Origin: Chryseobacterium joostei
Lineage (GTDB): Bacteria > Bacteroidota > Bacteroidia > Flavobacteriales > Weeksellaceae
DNA length: 64,000 nucleotides
Reading direction: 5' to 3'
Assembly (NCBI RefSeq): GCF_003815775.1
Contig: NZ_CP033926.1
Location: 930,001-994,000 of the forward strand
Under the pieces are notes generated by a model. That model had not been told where the DNA came from and ran no database searches. It was given only the letters and a program-made list of their open reading frames with translations. The translations under genes and the position numbers were made by a program. Shown here piece after piece: positions 19,133-28,177 of this stretch (position 1 is the first letter of the stretch; every line of letters starts with the position of its first letter).

Positions 19133-19696
19133 ATGAGCCATTTTCTACACGCACATATCCGGGAAATCATTGACCTTACAGATGATGAATTTGAGATTTT
19201 ACAAGGTTTTTTTACAAAAAAAAGATTCCGGAAAAGACAATTTCTGATACAGGAACATCAACCTGTACATGAAATTTTTCTGATAGAGAAAGGTATTCTT
19301 AAAAGCAGTATTATAGATGACACAGGAAAAGAGCATATTCTTCAGTTCGCGGCACCCAACTGGTGGATTTCAGACTTTGCCGGATTTTTTAAGCAGGAAA
19401 CCTCATCACTGGCTGTGGAATGTATTGAAGATTCTGAAGTGTATGCTGTATCTTATGAAGATTTGAATATCCTTTGTTCAAAAATGCCAACCATGGAACG
19501 CTTTTTCAGAATAAAGTCCAATTTCGGGTATGTAGCCCTACAGCAGAGAATTCTTTCGTTAATGAGTAAATCTGCCAAAGAACGTTATGAAGATTTTATA
19601 CAACAATATCCAGGTTTTATAGACCATATCCCCAAACAGCTTATTGCAAGCTATCTGGGAGTTTCCAGAGAAACATTAAGCCGACTATATTCTTAA
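19133..19696 (+). CDS. Crp/Fnr-family transcriptional regulator
   Basis: A 187-aa regulator with an N-terminal cyclic-nucleotide-binding-like beta-barrel (about 20-125: KKRFRKRQFLIQEHQPVHEI, FLIEKGILK) and a C-terminal winged helix. The recognition helix is QLIASYLGVSRETLSRLYS, and the protein stops almost immediately after it, a little shorter than is common. No Fe-S cysteine set like that of Fnr is present, and phosphate-cassette residues are not obvious, so the ligand is unknown. A TGTGA-N6-TCACA palindrome lies directly after the stop codon and before the PfpI-like gene, which suggests a local target. Confidence 0.9.
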   Translation: MSHFLHAHIREIIDLTDDEFEILQGFFTKKRFRKRQFLIQEHQPVHEIFLIEKGILKSSIIDDTGKEHILQFAAPNWWISDFAGFFKQETSSLAVECIEDSEVYAVSYEDLNILCSKMPTMERFFRIKSNFGYVALQQRILSLMSKSAKERYEDFIQQYPGFIDHIPKQLIASYLGVSRETLSRLYS

Positions 19697-19718
19697 GATG
19701 TGACCTAGGTCACATCTT
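19695..19718. terminator. 24-nt perfect palindrome with T8, also a Crp-consensus site
   Basis: The perfect inverted repeat overlaps the stop codon of the Crp-family gene and is followed by a run of eight T, so it qualifies as a terminator. Its core TGTGACCTAGGTCACA (19699-19714) is also exactly the TGTGA-N6-TCACA arrangement that E. coli Crp binds. Confidence 0.7.
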
Positions 19719-19733
19719 TTTTTTGAGGTAGGT

Positions 19734-19749
19734 CCTTATCATGATAAGG
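19734..19749. promoter_or_regulatory. 16-nt palindrome upstream of PfpI-like gene
   Basis: CCTTATCATGATAAGG is a perfect palindrome, 44 nt before the ATG at 19793 and just upstream of a near-consensus -7 box (AATCTTTG). It could be an operator or core promoter-proximal element. Confidence 0.4.
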
Positions 19750-19792
19750 TTAAAAATCCAATCTTTGTATTATCATTTTAATATAAATACCA

Positions 19793-20479
19793 ATGAAAAA
19801 GAAAGCATTAATTGTAGTAACAAGTGTGGAAAAATATCCTAATATGGAAAGAGCAACAGGCCTTTGGCTGGGTGAAGCAGTTCATTTTTATGAAAAGTTA
19901 GATGAGAAAGGCTATGAGATTGATTTTGTAAGTCCAAAAGGAGGCTATACTCCACTAGATCCTATTTCTCTTCAAATGTCTGTACAACCTGTAGACTGGA
20001 AATATTATGCTGATACTATTTTCAGAGAAAAAATGGCGAATACTTTAAAACCAGAAGAGATCAATCCTAAAGATTATGAGGTTATTTATTACGCAGGAGG
20101 TCATGGTGTTGTATGGGATTTTCCTGATAATAATGCATTACAGGAAATTGCCCGTAGTATTTATGAAGATGGGGGCATTGTATCGTCAGTATGCCACGGA
20201 GCTGTAGGACTTTTTAATATAAAGCTGTCCAATGGAGAACGTCTGATTAATGGAAAAACAGTTACCGGGTTTTCAAACTCAGAGGAAATTGCTGCAGAAT
20301 TGGCTGATCACATGCCTTACCTAACAGAAGACGTACTGAAAAGTAAAGGAGCACATTATGTAAAAGCAGATCAGGATTTTACTCCTTTTGCTGTTTCTGA
20401 TGGAAGACTTGTTACAGGACAAAATCCTCAATCGGGAAGTGCTGTAGCAGACAAAGTATTGGAAATTTTAGAAAAATAA
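19793..20479 (+). CDS. DJ-1/PfpI-like class I glutamine amidotransferase-fold protein
   Basis: A 228-aa cytoplasmic protein of the DJ-1/HchA/PfpI superfamily. The nucleophile elbow is SSVCHGAVGL (Cys134-His135) and the conserved glutamate lies in LGEAVHFYEKL (Glu28). Members act as glyoxalase III-type enzymes, chaperones or stress proteins; the exact reaction here cannot be named. It follows the Crp-family gene after 96 bp that contain a terminator-like palindrome and a second dyad. It ends at its own hairpin terminator (20507-20538). Co-regulation with the neighbouring regulator is an inference from position. Confidence 0.88.
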   Translation: MKKKALIVVTSVEKYPNMERATGLWLGEAVHFYEKLDEKGYEIDFVSPKGGYTPLDPISLQMSVQPVDWKYYADTIFREKMANTLKPEEINPKDYEVIYYAGGHGVVWDFPDNNALQEIARSIYEDGGIVSSVCHGAVGLFNIKLSNGERLINGKTVTGFSNSEEIAAELADHMPYLTEDVLKSKGAHYVKADQDFTPFAVSDGRLVTGQNPQSGSAVADKVLEILEK

Positions 20480-20506
20480 GCCTTAGAACTAGAAATTAAA
20501 AACAGC

Positions 20507-20538
20507 TTGCAGTTCAAAATAATTATTTTGGACTGCAA
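20507..20538 (+). terminator. Terminator of PfpI-like gene
   Basis: A 32-nt near-perfect dyad with arms TTGCAGTTCAAAATAA and TTATTTTGGACTGCAA, broken only by one T.G wobble. It is followed by an AT-rich tract. Confidence 0.65.
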
Positions 20539-20700
20539 ATTATTATATCCGAAAGTATCTTTAAGAATACATCAACTGTCTGTAACATAAACTTGAACAA
20601 AATCATTGGCAATAAATTCTAAATACTGATTATTATTTCATAATTTCGCAGACTTAAACTGCTTGCCTCACAGGGTTAGTATTTTGAAAGATTCTACTAT

Positions 20701-21528
20701 ATGGACAATAAAAAAGACATGTCCTTTCTTGGGCACATTGGAGAATTAAGAGGACATTTGGTCCGTTCAATTATTGCTATCATCATTGCAGCCTTTGCGG
20801 TTGGTTTCAATATTAATTGGATTATGGACCACGTCTTTTTTGGACCTACCAGAAATGATTTTCCTACATTCAAGGTTGTTAATCATTTTTCAAGAATGAT
20901 CTTAGGAGAAGACAGTATTCATCTTCCAAAGGACTTTCCTGTGCGTGTACAGAGGTTGTATCAGCAGTTTAATGTAATGATGTCCGTTTCCATTTTTGGT
21001 GGACTAGTAGCTGCGTTTCCTTATATTGTGTGGGAATTGTGGCGTTTTATTGGTCCAGCTTTGCATCCAAGAGAAAGAAAGAATTCCATTTATATTATTA
21101 ATGCAGTATGGATGCTTTTCATGACAGGAGTTCTATGTGGTTACTTTTTAATCCTGCCTTTTGCAGTTAATTTTGGAGTGATTTTTAAGATTTCAGACAT
21201 TATTGTTCCGCTTTATGACCTGAGTGATTACACTACGCTATTTTTGCAGGTTGTATTAGGAATGGGTGTGATCTTTCTTTTCCCTATTTTGATCTATTTC
21301 CTTACCACTATTGGGATTCTGACTCCAACATTTATGAAGACCTATCGTCGTCATGCCATTGTATTAATTATGGTGGTTGCTGCAATTATTACGCCTGCAG
21401 ACGTTCTGAGTATGTTAATGGCTGCATTCCCATTGCTTATTTTATATGAGTTCAGTATCATGATGTGTACGGTTACGTATAAAAAGCTACAAAAGAGCAA
21501 TGGAAATCTTCCTGTTGTACAGAAGTAA
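20701..21528 (+). CDS. tatC: Sec-independent protein translocase TatC
   Basis: Inner-membrane receptor of the twin-arginine translocase, which exports folded proteins. The 275 aa start with the conserved MSFLGHIGELRGHLVRS element, followed by six membrane segments (e.g. IIAIIIAAFAVGF at about 25-37, the FPYIVWELWRFIGPAL region, and FLFPILIYFLTTIGIL). No tatA or tatB is seen nearby, as is usual for flavobacteria where these genes are scattered. The 221-bp upstream gap holds the terminator of the PfpI-like gene and a near-consensus -7 box. Confidence 0.95.
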   Translation: MDNKKDMSFLGHIGELRGHLVRSIIAIIIAAFAVGFNINWIMDHVFFGPTRNDFPTFKVVNHFSRMILGEDSIHLPKDFPVRVQRLYQQFNVMMSVSIFGGLVAAFPYIVWELWRFIGPALHPRERKNSIYIINAVWMLFMTGVLCGYFLILPFAVNFGVIFKISDIIVPLYDLSDYTTLFLQVVLGMGVIFLFPILIYFLTTIGILTPTFMKTYRRHAIVLIMVVAAIITPADVLSMLMAAFPLLILYEFSIMMCTVTYKKLQKSNGNLPVVQK

Positions 21529-21556
21529 TTAAGAAATAAATATTTATCATCTATAT

Positions 21557-21584
21557 CAAAAACCCGGCAATAGTCGGGCTTTTT
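21557..21584 (+). terminator. Terminator of tatC
   Basis: CCCG and CGGG arms with an 8-nt loop, flanked by AAAAA and a CTTTTT tail, 29 nt after the tatC stop. Confidence 0.7.
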
Positions 21585-21747
21585 GAATTTTGTAAAACTG
21601 TTAAAGATGCAGGGACTTTATTTCTATATTTTCTTTAAGCCGTAAAGATTCTAAATTATACACTACGGAATTTTCAATTAAAATAAACCCTCGCAGACGT
21701 TTTGTAAATAAGTTACTCAGCATTTTCGCCCTATCTTTATTTAGCTG

Positions 21748-21794
21748 TTAATTTAATTTTATACTTTTGAAAAGATTATTAATTTAATTTTATA
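21748..21794 (+). promoter_or_regulatory. Promoter of M1 peptidase gene with 16-nt direct repeat
   Basis: The box TACTTTTG (21762-21769) matches TAnnTTTG, 25 nt before the ATG. The 16-mer TTAATTTAATTTTATA occurs at 21748-21763 and again at 21779-21794. One copy abuts the -7 box and the other runs into the start codon, so it could be a small direct-repeat operator. Confidence 0.5.
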
Positions 21795-23425
21795 TGAAAA
21801 AGCTGTCATACACCCTTTTATTTGTTTCCGGAATTGCCTTTGGACAGTTCTTTGAAAAGGGTAAAGTTTACTCCAAACAGGATACGTTAAAGGGTTCCAA
21901 TACTTCATTCAGAGATTTCTGGGATGTCAAGAAATATGATTTTTCCGTAGAACCTGATTTTGAACAAAAAAGCGTTAAAGGAACGAACAAGATAAGCTTT
22001 GAGATTATAAAGAATGTCACCAACCCTGTCTTTCAAATTGATCTTCAACAACCCATGAAAGCAGATAAAGTTACCGGAAACTTTCCAATTGCCAGCTATA
22101 AGCAGGACGGAGACTTTATTTTTATTACCACCAATAAAAAGTTTAAAAAAGGCGAGAAATATACCATCGATGTTACCTACTCCGGAAATCCATTAATTGC
22201 TAAAAATGCCCCTTGGGACGGAGGATGGGTTTTTACTAAGGATCAAAATGGAAATCCTTGGATGAGCCCGGCTGTTCAGGGAATTGGCTCTTCTATTTGG
22301 TTACCAACCAAGGATATATGGAGTGATGAACCGGATAATGGCATCATTATGAAAATTATTACTCCAAATGACCTTGTAGGAGTTGGAAATGGAAGACTGA
22401 TCGACAAAAAGACCAACGGCAGCAAGACTACTTATACATGGGAAGTGAAAAATCCCATCAATGACTACTCTATCATTCCTAATATTGGTAAATACGTAAA
22501 CTTTAAGGATACCTTTGATGGAGAAAAAGGAAAACTTGATTTGGATTACTGGGTTCTTGATTATAACCTGGAAAAAGCAAAGAAACAGTTCCAACAGGTA
22601 AAACCGATGCTTTCTGCATTTGAACATTGGTTTGGGCCTTATCCTTTCTATGAGGATTCTTATAAATTGGTAGATTCACCTTATTTAGGGATGGAACACC
22701 AGAGTAATGTTGCCTATGGAAATGATTATCAAAATGGATACCGTGGAAAAGATCTTTCCGGAACCGGAGTCGGGTTAAAGTGGGATTACATTATTATTCA
22801 TGAAAGTGGCCATGAGTGGTTTGCTAATAATATCACCGCCAAAGATCAGGCAGATATGTGGATTCATGAGAGTTTTACAATGTATTCTGAGGTTCTTTTT
22901 ACAGAAAGCTATCTTGATAAGAAGTCTGCTGATATCTACATGGTAGGTCTTAGAAACAAGATTCAGAATGATGTCCCTATCATTGGACAATACGGTGTTA
23001 GAAATGAAGGCAGTGGTGATATGTACCCTAAAGGAGCCTATATGCTTCATACGATTAGACAGGTCATTAATAATGATGAAAAGTTCAGACATATCTTAAG
23101 AGGATTAAGTAAAGACTTCTATCATCAGACGGTTACTACGAAGCAAATTGAGGATTATATTTCATCCAAATCAGGAATTGATTTTTCAAGTGTTTTCAAT
23201 CAGTATTTAAGAACGATAAAGATTCCAACCCTTGAGTATTCTCAAAATGGAGATTCTTTTAAATTCAGATATACAGATGTGGTAAAGAATCTTAAACTTC
23301 CTATCATCATCAATGGAGATCAAACCATAAACCCTACTGAGGAATGGCAAACCGTAAAGCTTAAGAAAAGCACTCCGGTTGAATTGAGTAAGAATTATTA
23401 TATTAATTATAAGAGTGTTCAATAA
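21794..23425 (+). CDS. M1-family zinc metallopeptidase
   Basis: Exported aminopeptidase-like enzyme of 543 aa. The signal peptide is KLSYTLLFVSGIAFGQ. The substrate N-terminus motif GMEHQ is at 299-303 (GAMEN in classical members). The zinc motif is HESGHEW at 336-342 (His336, Glu337, His340), with the third ligand Glu359 in WIHESF. The length is short for M1 because the C-terminal ARM-like domain is missing, as is common in this Bacteroidota subgroup. It probably trims peptides in the periplasm or at the surface. It is monocistronic with its own terminator and precedes another peptidase gene. Confidence 0.92.
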   Translation: MKKLSYTLLFVSGIAFGQFFEKGKVYSKQDTLKGSNTSFRDFWDVKKYDFSVEPDFEQKSVKGTNKISFEIIKNVTNPVFQIDLQQPMKADKVTGNFPIASYKQDGDFIFITTNKKFKKGEKYTIDVTYSGNPLIAKNAPWDGGWVFTKDQNGNPWMSPAVQGIGSSIWLPTKDIWSDEPDNGIIMKIITPNDLVGVGNGRLIDKKTNGSKTTYTWEVKNPINDYSIIPNIGKYVNFKDTFDGEKGKLDLDYWVLDYNLEKAKKQFQQVKPMLSAFEHWFGPYPFYEDSYKLVDSPYLGMEHQSNVAYGNDYQNGYRGKDLSGTGVGLKWDYIIIHESGHEWFANNITAKDQADMWIHESFTMYSEVLFTESYLDKKSADIYMVGLRNKIQNDVPIIGQYGVRNEGSGDMYPKGAYMLHTIRQVINNDEKFRHILRGLSKDFYHQTVTTKQIEDYISSKSGIDFSSVFNQYLRTIKIPTLEYSQNGDSFKFRYTDVVKNLKLPIIINGDQTINPTEEWQTVKLKKSTPVELSKNYYINYKSVQ

Positions 23426-23434
23426 ACAAAACAC

Positions 23435-23477
23435 AAAGGGCAAAATTGCAGAACAACACTGCTTATTTTGCCCTTTT
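23435..23477 (+). terminator. Terminator of M1 peptidase gene
   Basis: Arms AAAGGGCAAAAT and ATTTTGCCCTTT, with an inner GCAG/CTGC pairing, then TTTT. It begins 10 nt after the stop codon. Confidence 0.85.
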
Positions 23478-23617
23478 TAATTGTATATATTTTTCTGTTC
23501 ATTAACTCTTTTTACAGTTTTGCTTTTTATCTCATGAAATTTTAAGAAAAGTTTAATACTCCGTTTCGTAACAAATTGCAGAAAAAAGCAACTATTTAAC
23601 TATAAAATTTAAACCTA

Positions 23618-25474
23618 ATGAGAAAAACAGCACTTAGCTTAGGCCTTTTTGCCGCTTTTTTAGCCAATGCACAATCAATAAAAACCACTATTGACCTCGT
23701 TAATGTAAAAGATGATAAAGTAGCCGTTACCATGGAATTTCCGAAAATGAAATCCGGAGATGTTAAGTTTCATTTCCCTAAAACGGTTCCGGGTACTTAT
23801 TCTGTAGATGATTACGGAAGATTTGTAGAGGGAATCAAGTTTTATGATAACAAAGGCAAAGAACTTACTTATACAAAGGTAAATGACAATACCTATTCAT
23901 TGAAAAATGCTCAGAACCTGACTAAGATCTCTTATCTTGTGAATGACAGTTTTGATGAAGAAATGGACACTTCAAAGCATAAAGCCGTATTTTCTCCTTC
24001 AGGAACTGATATTGAACAAGGGAAAATCTATATGGTAAACACCCATGGTTTCGTGGGGTATATTGATAATATGCAAGATGTGCCTTATCAATTGATCATA
24101 CAAAAACCCACTGACTTCTATGGTACAACAGCTTTGGTAGATCAGGATAAGTCTGACTCTACAGACACCTATACGCTGGCCAATTACGCCAAGGTAACGG
24201 ATTCTCCGCTGATGTATACCAAACCGGATTTCATCACTTTTAATGCAGGCGGAATGGAGCTTGTATTGGGTGTTTATTCTCCAACAGGAAAATATAAGGC
24301 TGCAGATTTCAAGGCTAATCTTGAAAAAATGGTTGTTGCTCAAAAGAAATTCCTTGGGGATATGAATACCAATAAAAAGTATGCAATCATGCTGTATCTA
24401 TCCGGGGGTGACGGACCAAAAATTAAAGGCTTCGGAGCATTGGAACATCACGAATCAACCAGTGTAGTTCTTCCTGAAATGATGCCCAAAGATGCTATTG
24501 ATCAAACAATCACTGATGTAGTTTCTCACGAATTCTTCCACACTGTTAATCCTTTAAAGACTCATTCTGAAGAGATTCACTACTTCGATTATGCAGATCC
24601 TAAAATGTCTCAGCACTTATGGATGTACGAAGGTGGAACGGAATATTTTGCCAATTTATTTCAGATTCAGGAAGGTTTAATTACCAAGGACGAGTTTCTT
24701 AAAAGAATTGGAGAAAAAATCGCTAACTCCAAGAATTACGATGATACGATGCCATTTACGGTAATGAGTAAAAATGTATTGCAGGATGCTTATAAGGATC
24801 AGTATAGAAATGTATATGAGAAGGGAGCATTGCTTGCCATGTGTCTGGATATTGAACTGAGAAAATTATCTAATGGAGAAATGGGCTACCGTGATATGAT
24901 CAGAAAATTATCTCAAAGATTCGGAGAAAACAAGCCGTTCAAGGATGATAAACTGATTGATGAACTGGTAACCGTAACCGGATATCCACAGGTAAAGGAT
25001 TTTTATAATAAATATATTGCAGGAAGCCAGCCAACACCTTATGCCGAATACTTAAGCTCGGTAGGTGTAGAGGTACATAAGCAGGAAACACCTCCTATTT
25101 TCTGGTTTATCAGAGACCCGAATCAGACAGGTTATGATGATAAAACCAAAGCTCTTGCCTTTGATGAGAATTCTGCTCTGTCACCTTTCGCTAAAAGCAT
25201 AGGATTTAAAATTACAGATCAGATTCTTGCTCTGGATGGGAAAACAATAGACATTCAAAAAATTCAGGACTTTATTGGTTATACTAAAACCATTAAGGAA
25301 GGTCAGAATGTTACCGTAACCATTTTGAGAGATAATGGAGGGAAGAAAGAAAAAATGGACCTTAAAGGAAAGGCTATTTTAGATAAAATGTCTATGGAGA
25401 TGCTTGGGTTTAAAGCCAATGCTACTCCGGCAGAACTGAAATTACAAAGTCAATGGCTGACTGGTAAAAAATAA
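23618..25474 (+). CDS. M61-family metallopeptidase with PDZ domain
   Basis: Exported glycyl-aminopeptidase-type protein of 618 aa. The signal peptide is ALSLGLFAAFLANAQ. The beta-rich N-terminal domain runs to about 220. The thermolysin-like catalytic domain has HEFFH at 304-308, and the third ligand region is WMYEGGTEYFA (Glu338). A C-terminal PDZ domain covers about 515-600 (SIGFKITDQILALDGKTIDI). M61 enzymes prefer N-terminal Gly or Ala. It is a single gene with a strong terminator, next to the M1 gene, which suggests both serve extracytoplasmic peptide use. Confidence 0.92.
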   Translation: MRKTALSLGLFAAFLANAQSIKTTIDLVNVKDDKVAVTMEFPKMKSGDVKFHFPKTVPGTYSVDDYGRFVEGIKFYDNKGKELTYTKVNDNTYSLKNAQNLTKISYLVNDSFDEEMDTSKHKAVFSPSGTDIEQGKIYMVNTHGFVGYIDNMQDVPYQLIIQKPTDFYGTTALVDQDKSDSTDTYTLANYAKVTDSPLMYTKPDFITFNAGGMELVLGVYSPTGKYKAADFKANLEKMVVAQKKFLGDMNTNKKYAIMLYLSGGDGPKIKGFGALEHHESTSVVLPEMMPKDAIDQTITDVVSHEFFHTVNPLKTHSEEIHYFDYADPKMSQHLWMYEGGTEYFANLFQIQEGLITKDEFLKRIGEKIANSKNYDDTMPFTVMSKNVLQDAYKDQYRNVYEKGALLAMCLDIELRKLSNGEMGYRDMIRKLSQRFGENKPFKDDKLIDELVTVTGYPQVKDFYNKYIAGSQPTPYAEYLSSVGVEVHKQETPPIFWFIRDPNQTGYDDKTKALAFDENSALSPFAKSIGFKITDQILALDGKTIDIQKIQDFIGYTKTIKEGQNVTVTILRDNGGKKEKMDLKGKAILDKMSMEMLGFKANATPAELKLQSQWLTGKK

Positions 25475-25480
25475 AAACAA

Positions 25481-25507
25481 AAAAGCGGGGAAAACATCCC
25501 CGCTTTT
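25481..25507. terminator. Bidirectional terminator
   Basis: AAAAGCGGGG and CCCCGCTTTT around a 7-nt loop, between convergent M61 peptidase and histidine kinase genes. Confidence 0.85.
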
Positions 25508-25520
25508 ATTATGCTTAAGT

Positions 25521-26663
25521 TTACGCTTTTCGAATTGTTATTCTAAAGGTAGTTCCCTTTCCTACTTCCGTTTGGGAAATCTTAATATCTCCGTTATGAT
25601 ATTCGTGGATCACTCTTCGGGCTAATGACAAGCCCAATCCCCAACCTCTTTTCTTGGTAGAATATCCCGGTTTAAAAGCATTTCTCGCTTGCTGCTTTGT
25701 CATACCGCTTCCGTTGTCCTTTACTTCAATCAGAATATTTTTATTTCTCTCAAAAACTGACATGGTAATAGCCCCCTCGCCTTTCATGGCATCCACCGCA
25801 TTTTTCACAAGGTTTTCAATCACCCAGCTCATCAGAATTTTATTGTGAGGAACCAGAACTTTATAGGTAGGAAGATGAAGGGTAAAATTGACTTTCCTGG
25901 AAATTCTGGTCTTTAAATAATCATAATTTTCCTGAATGGTTTCATTAAAATTCATGTCATTCAATTCAGGAACCGAACCAATCTTTGAAAAACGTTCGGA
26001 GATGGTTCTTAGTCTCTCAATATCTTTTTCAATTTCATGAACTCCTTCAGAATCCGGAGTATCCAGCTTCATAATCTCCATCCAGCCAATCATTGAGGAC
26101 AAGGGTGTTCCTATTTGGTGGGCAGTTTCCTTGGCCAGACCTGCCCAAAGATATCCTTCATCTGTTTTTTTGATCGTTCTGAAGAACCAGAAAGTAAATC
26201 CAAAATACAACAGAATAAATAACCCGAGAATATAAGGTGAGTAGCGCAGATTATTCAGTAGACGCGAGTTATCATAGTACACAAACTGGTTATTCCCATC
26301 CGGAACCTTGATTTCGATTGGAGCATAATTTTTCTCCATACTTTCCATTAAATCATGCAGCTTCTCAGGATTCTTTATGGTGCTTTCCGGAATGTTTCTG
26401 TAATACCCCAGATCGAGAATCGGTTTTTTATATTTATCCGTCACAATGAACGGAATGGTATTATTAATGTTCAGTATGTCGGGAAGAAGGTCAAGAACAT
26501 CGGTATCGGGAGTCTTTACTTCCTGTTGGATTCTTATCGCCTTGGAAAGAAGACTAATCCTTTTGATTTCCTCCTTCCTGAGAAAATTAATAAGCGATGT
26601 AGAAGCCACCACAATGGCAATCACCAGGGTAGTCATCACAACAAAAATAATCCAGTTATTCAT
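25521..26663 (-). CDS. Membrane sensor histidine kinase, orphan
   Basis: Two-helix sensor kinase, 380 aa from the ATG at 26663; a TTG at 26687 would add eight residues. TM1 is IIFVVMTTLVIAIVVAST and TM2 is YILGLFILLYFGFTFWFF, enclosing a periplasmic sensor of about 110 residues. There is no HAMP signature. The H-box KETAHQIGTPLSS carries the phospho-acceptor His (His190 in the longer numbering). The N-box is VIENLVKNAVDAM, with G-boxes DNGSGM and GWGLGLSLARR. No response regulator lies nearby. It is 31 nt downstream of the PBP4-type gene (7 nt to the TTG), so both are probably cotranscribed and the signal may be linked to the cell envelope. Confidence 0.9.
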   Translation of the reverse strand: MNNWIIFVVMTTLVIAIVVASTSLINFLRKEEIKRISLLSKAIRIQQEVKTPDTDVLDLLPDILNINNTIPFIVTDKYKKPILDLGYYRNIPESTIKNPEKLHDLMESMEKNYAPIEIKVPDGNNQFVYYDNSRLLNNLRYSPYILGLFILLYFGFTFWFFRTIKKTDEGYLWAGLAKETAHQIGTPLSSMIGWMEIMKLDTPDSEGVHEIEKDIERLRTISERFSKIGSVPELNDMNFNETIQENYDYLKTRISRKVNFTLHLPTYKVLVPHNKILMSWVIENLVKNAVDAMKGEGAITMSVFERNKNILIEVKDNGSGMTKQQARNAFKPGYSTKKRGWGLGLSLARRVIHEYHNGDIKISQTEVGKGTTFRITIRKA

Positions 26664-26694
26664 TCTGGTTAAAATGGATTTCCTCAAGGCTATT

Positions 26695-28068
26695 TTATTT
26701 TAAAACATTAAGAATTTTCTGCAGCTCCGCACTTCCACTTCCCTGATAATTATTGATAATAATTGAAAAAACATACTTTTTCCCATCCTTGGCAGTATGG
26801 TAGCCTGCAAAAGATTTAGTATCTCTCATGGTTCCGCTTTTCATTTTCATTCCATTATCCTGAACAGGAAATCCATCATAATAGGATTCAAACCACGATT
26901 GTTTTTTAGCATATAAAAGAGCCTGAACTTCTGCTTTGGCAGCAACATAATTCTGGGGAGAAAGTCCACTTCCATCAGCAAAATTGATCATATTTGGATT
27001 GATTCCCTTTGATTTCCAGAATTCTCTCAGATAAGCTACCCCGCTTTTGAAACTTGGATTTCCTTTTTTCTCTTTTCCCAGCGTTTTAATAAGGGTTTCT
27101 CCGTAAAGATTAACGCTTTTTCTCAAAAACCAGTAAACAATTTTATCGAGGGTTGGAGATTGGTACGTCAAAATAACATTAGTTTTAGGAGCCTCCAAAA
27201 TCTGTTTACCTTCTATTTCCAATTGTGAGTTGGTCACAGCTTTTCCTGAGAGTTCTATTCCCGATTCTTTTAACCACAGCTTTACTTCTGAAGCCAGTTG
27301 CAAAGGAGGATTGGGTGTAGATCCGGAAACTGTTACCGTTTTTCCTCCCGGAAGCATTCCGTTGATTAAAGCAACGTTGGAATGAGGTGCCGTAAAGATG
27401 AGGCTTTGATCGGAACTACCACTAGCCTTTAAATCATTGAGCCACTTCACTCCCTCCAATGGATAGGAAAAACTTTTAAAATCCGTTCCGTTGATATTGA
27501 TATCAAATTGGTTTTCTCTCCAGTTGATTCCCCAAACTCCTGCTCCATAGTAATTTCCAAGGTCATCCCAAGGCCATCCACCGGGAATTGTCTGATGATC
27601 AAAATAAGAATCATCAATGATCAGGTCACCTGATATTTTTGTAATTCCTGATTTTTTAATAGCTTCAATGAGTTTCTTTTTAAAATTTTCAGGTTTATAA
27701 GCATCATACCTCCAGCTTCCCAGTGTAGGATCACCATTAGAACTGATGAAAAGATTTCCGTTCAAAGTGCCTCCAGAGATATTTCCGGAATAGCTTGACG
27801 TTGTGGTATAGGTATAGCTCTTCCCTAATGTTTCCAATGCAGCGCCTGCTGTAAAGATTTTCTGGGTAGAAGCTGTTGAAAGTCCTTTATTTCCTTGATA
27901 TTCGTATATAAAATTCCCGTTTTCATCTGATACATAAAACGATAAACTAGAGGAAACCGTTCCTGAAGAATCCATAAGATCCTTGGTTACCTTATCTAAT
28001 TTCTGGGCTATATTTTGAGCCGAAAAAATCTGTACAGAAAGGGTAAGAACTGCAAGTGTTTTTTTCAT
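26695..28068 (-). CDS. dacB: D-alanyl-D-alanine carboxypeptidase/endopeptidase, PBP4 (DacB) family
   Basis: Periplasmic penicillin-binding protein of 457 aa that cleaves D-Ala-D-Ala ends or cross-links of peptidoglycan (peptidase S13). The signal peptide is KTLAVLTLSVQIFSAQ. The active-site SxxK is STQK at 67-70. The family block DGSGLSPQNY holds the second motif and MKSGTM near 412 the third (KTG-like). Between the first two motifs lies the large S13-type insert (about 95-290). It is upstream of the sensor kinase in a likely two-gene operon. Confidence 0.92.
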   Translation of the reverse strand: MKKTLAVLTLSVQIFSAQNIAQKLDKVTKDLMDSSGTVSSSLSFYVSDENGNFIYEYQGNKGLSTASTQKIFTAGAALETLGKSYTYTTTSSYSGNISGGTLNGNLFISSNGDPTLGSWRYDAYKPENFKKKLIEAIKKSGITKISGDLIIDDSYFDHQTIPGGWPWDDLGNYYGAGVWGINWRENQFDININGTDFKSFSYPLEGVKWLNDLKASGSSDQSLIFTAPHSNVALINGMLPGGKTVTVSGSTPNPPLQLASEVKLWLKESGIELSGKAVTNSQLEIEGKQILEAPKTNVILTYQSPTLDKIVYWFLRKSVNLYGETLIKTLGKEKKGNPSFKSGVAYLREFWKSKGINPNMINFADGSGLSPQNYVAAKAEVQALLYAKKQSWFESYYDGFPVQDNGMKMKSGTMRDTKSFAGYHTAKDGKKYVFSIIINNYQGSGSAELQKILNVLK

Positions 28069-28177
28069 TACATTGTAGTTTGGTTGTAAACTTTACTAAT
28101 GCCTCCAAGCCTTTACAATATATATAAATGCAGTGCCCGGAGTATTTTTATTTAATTTAAATTCTAATCAAATATAG

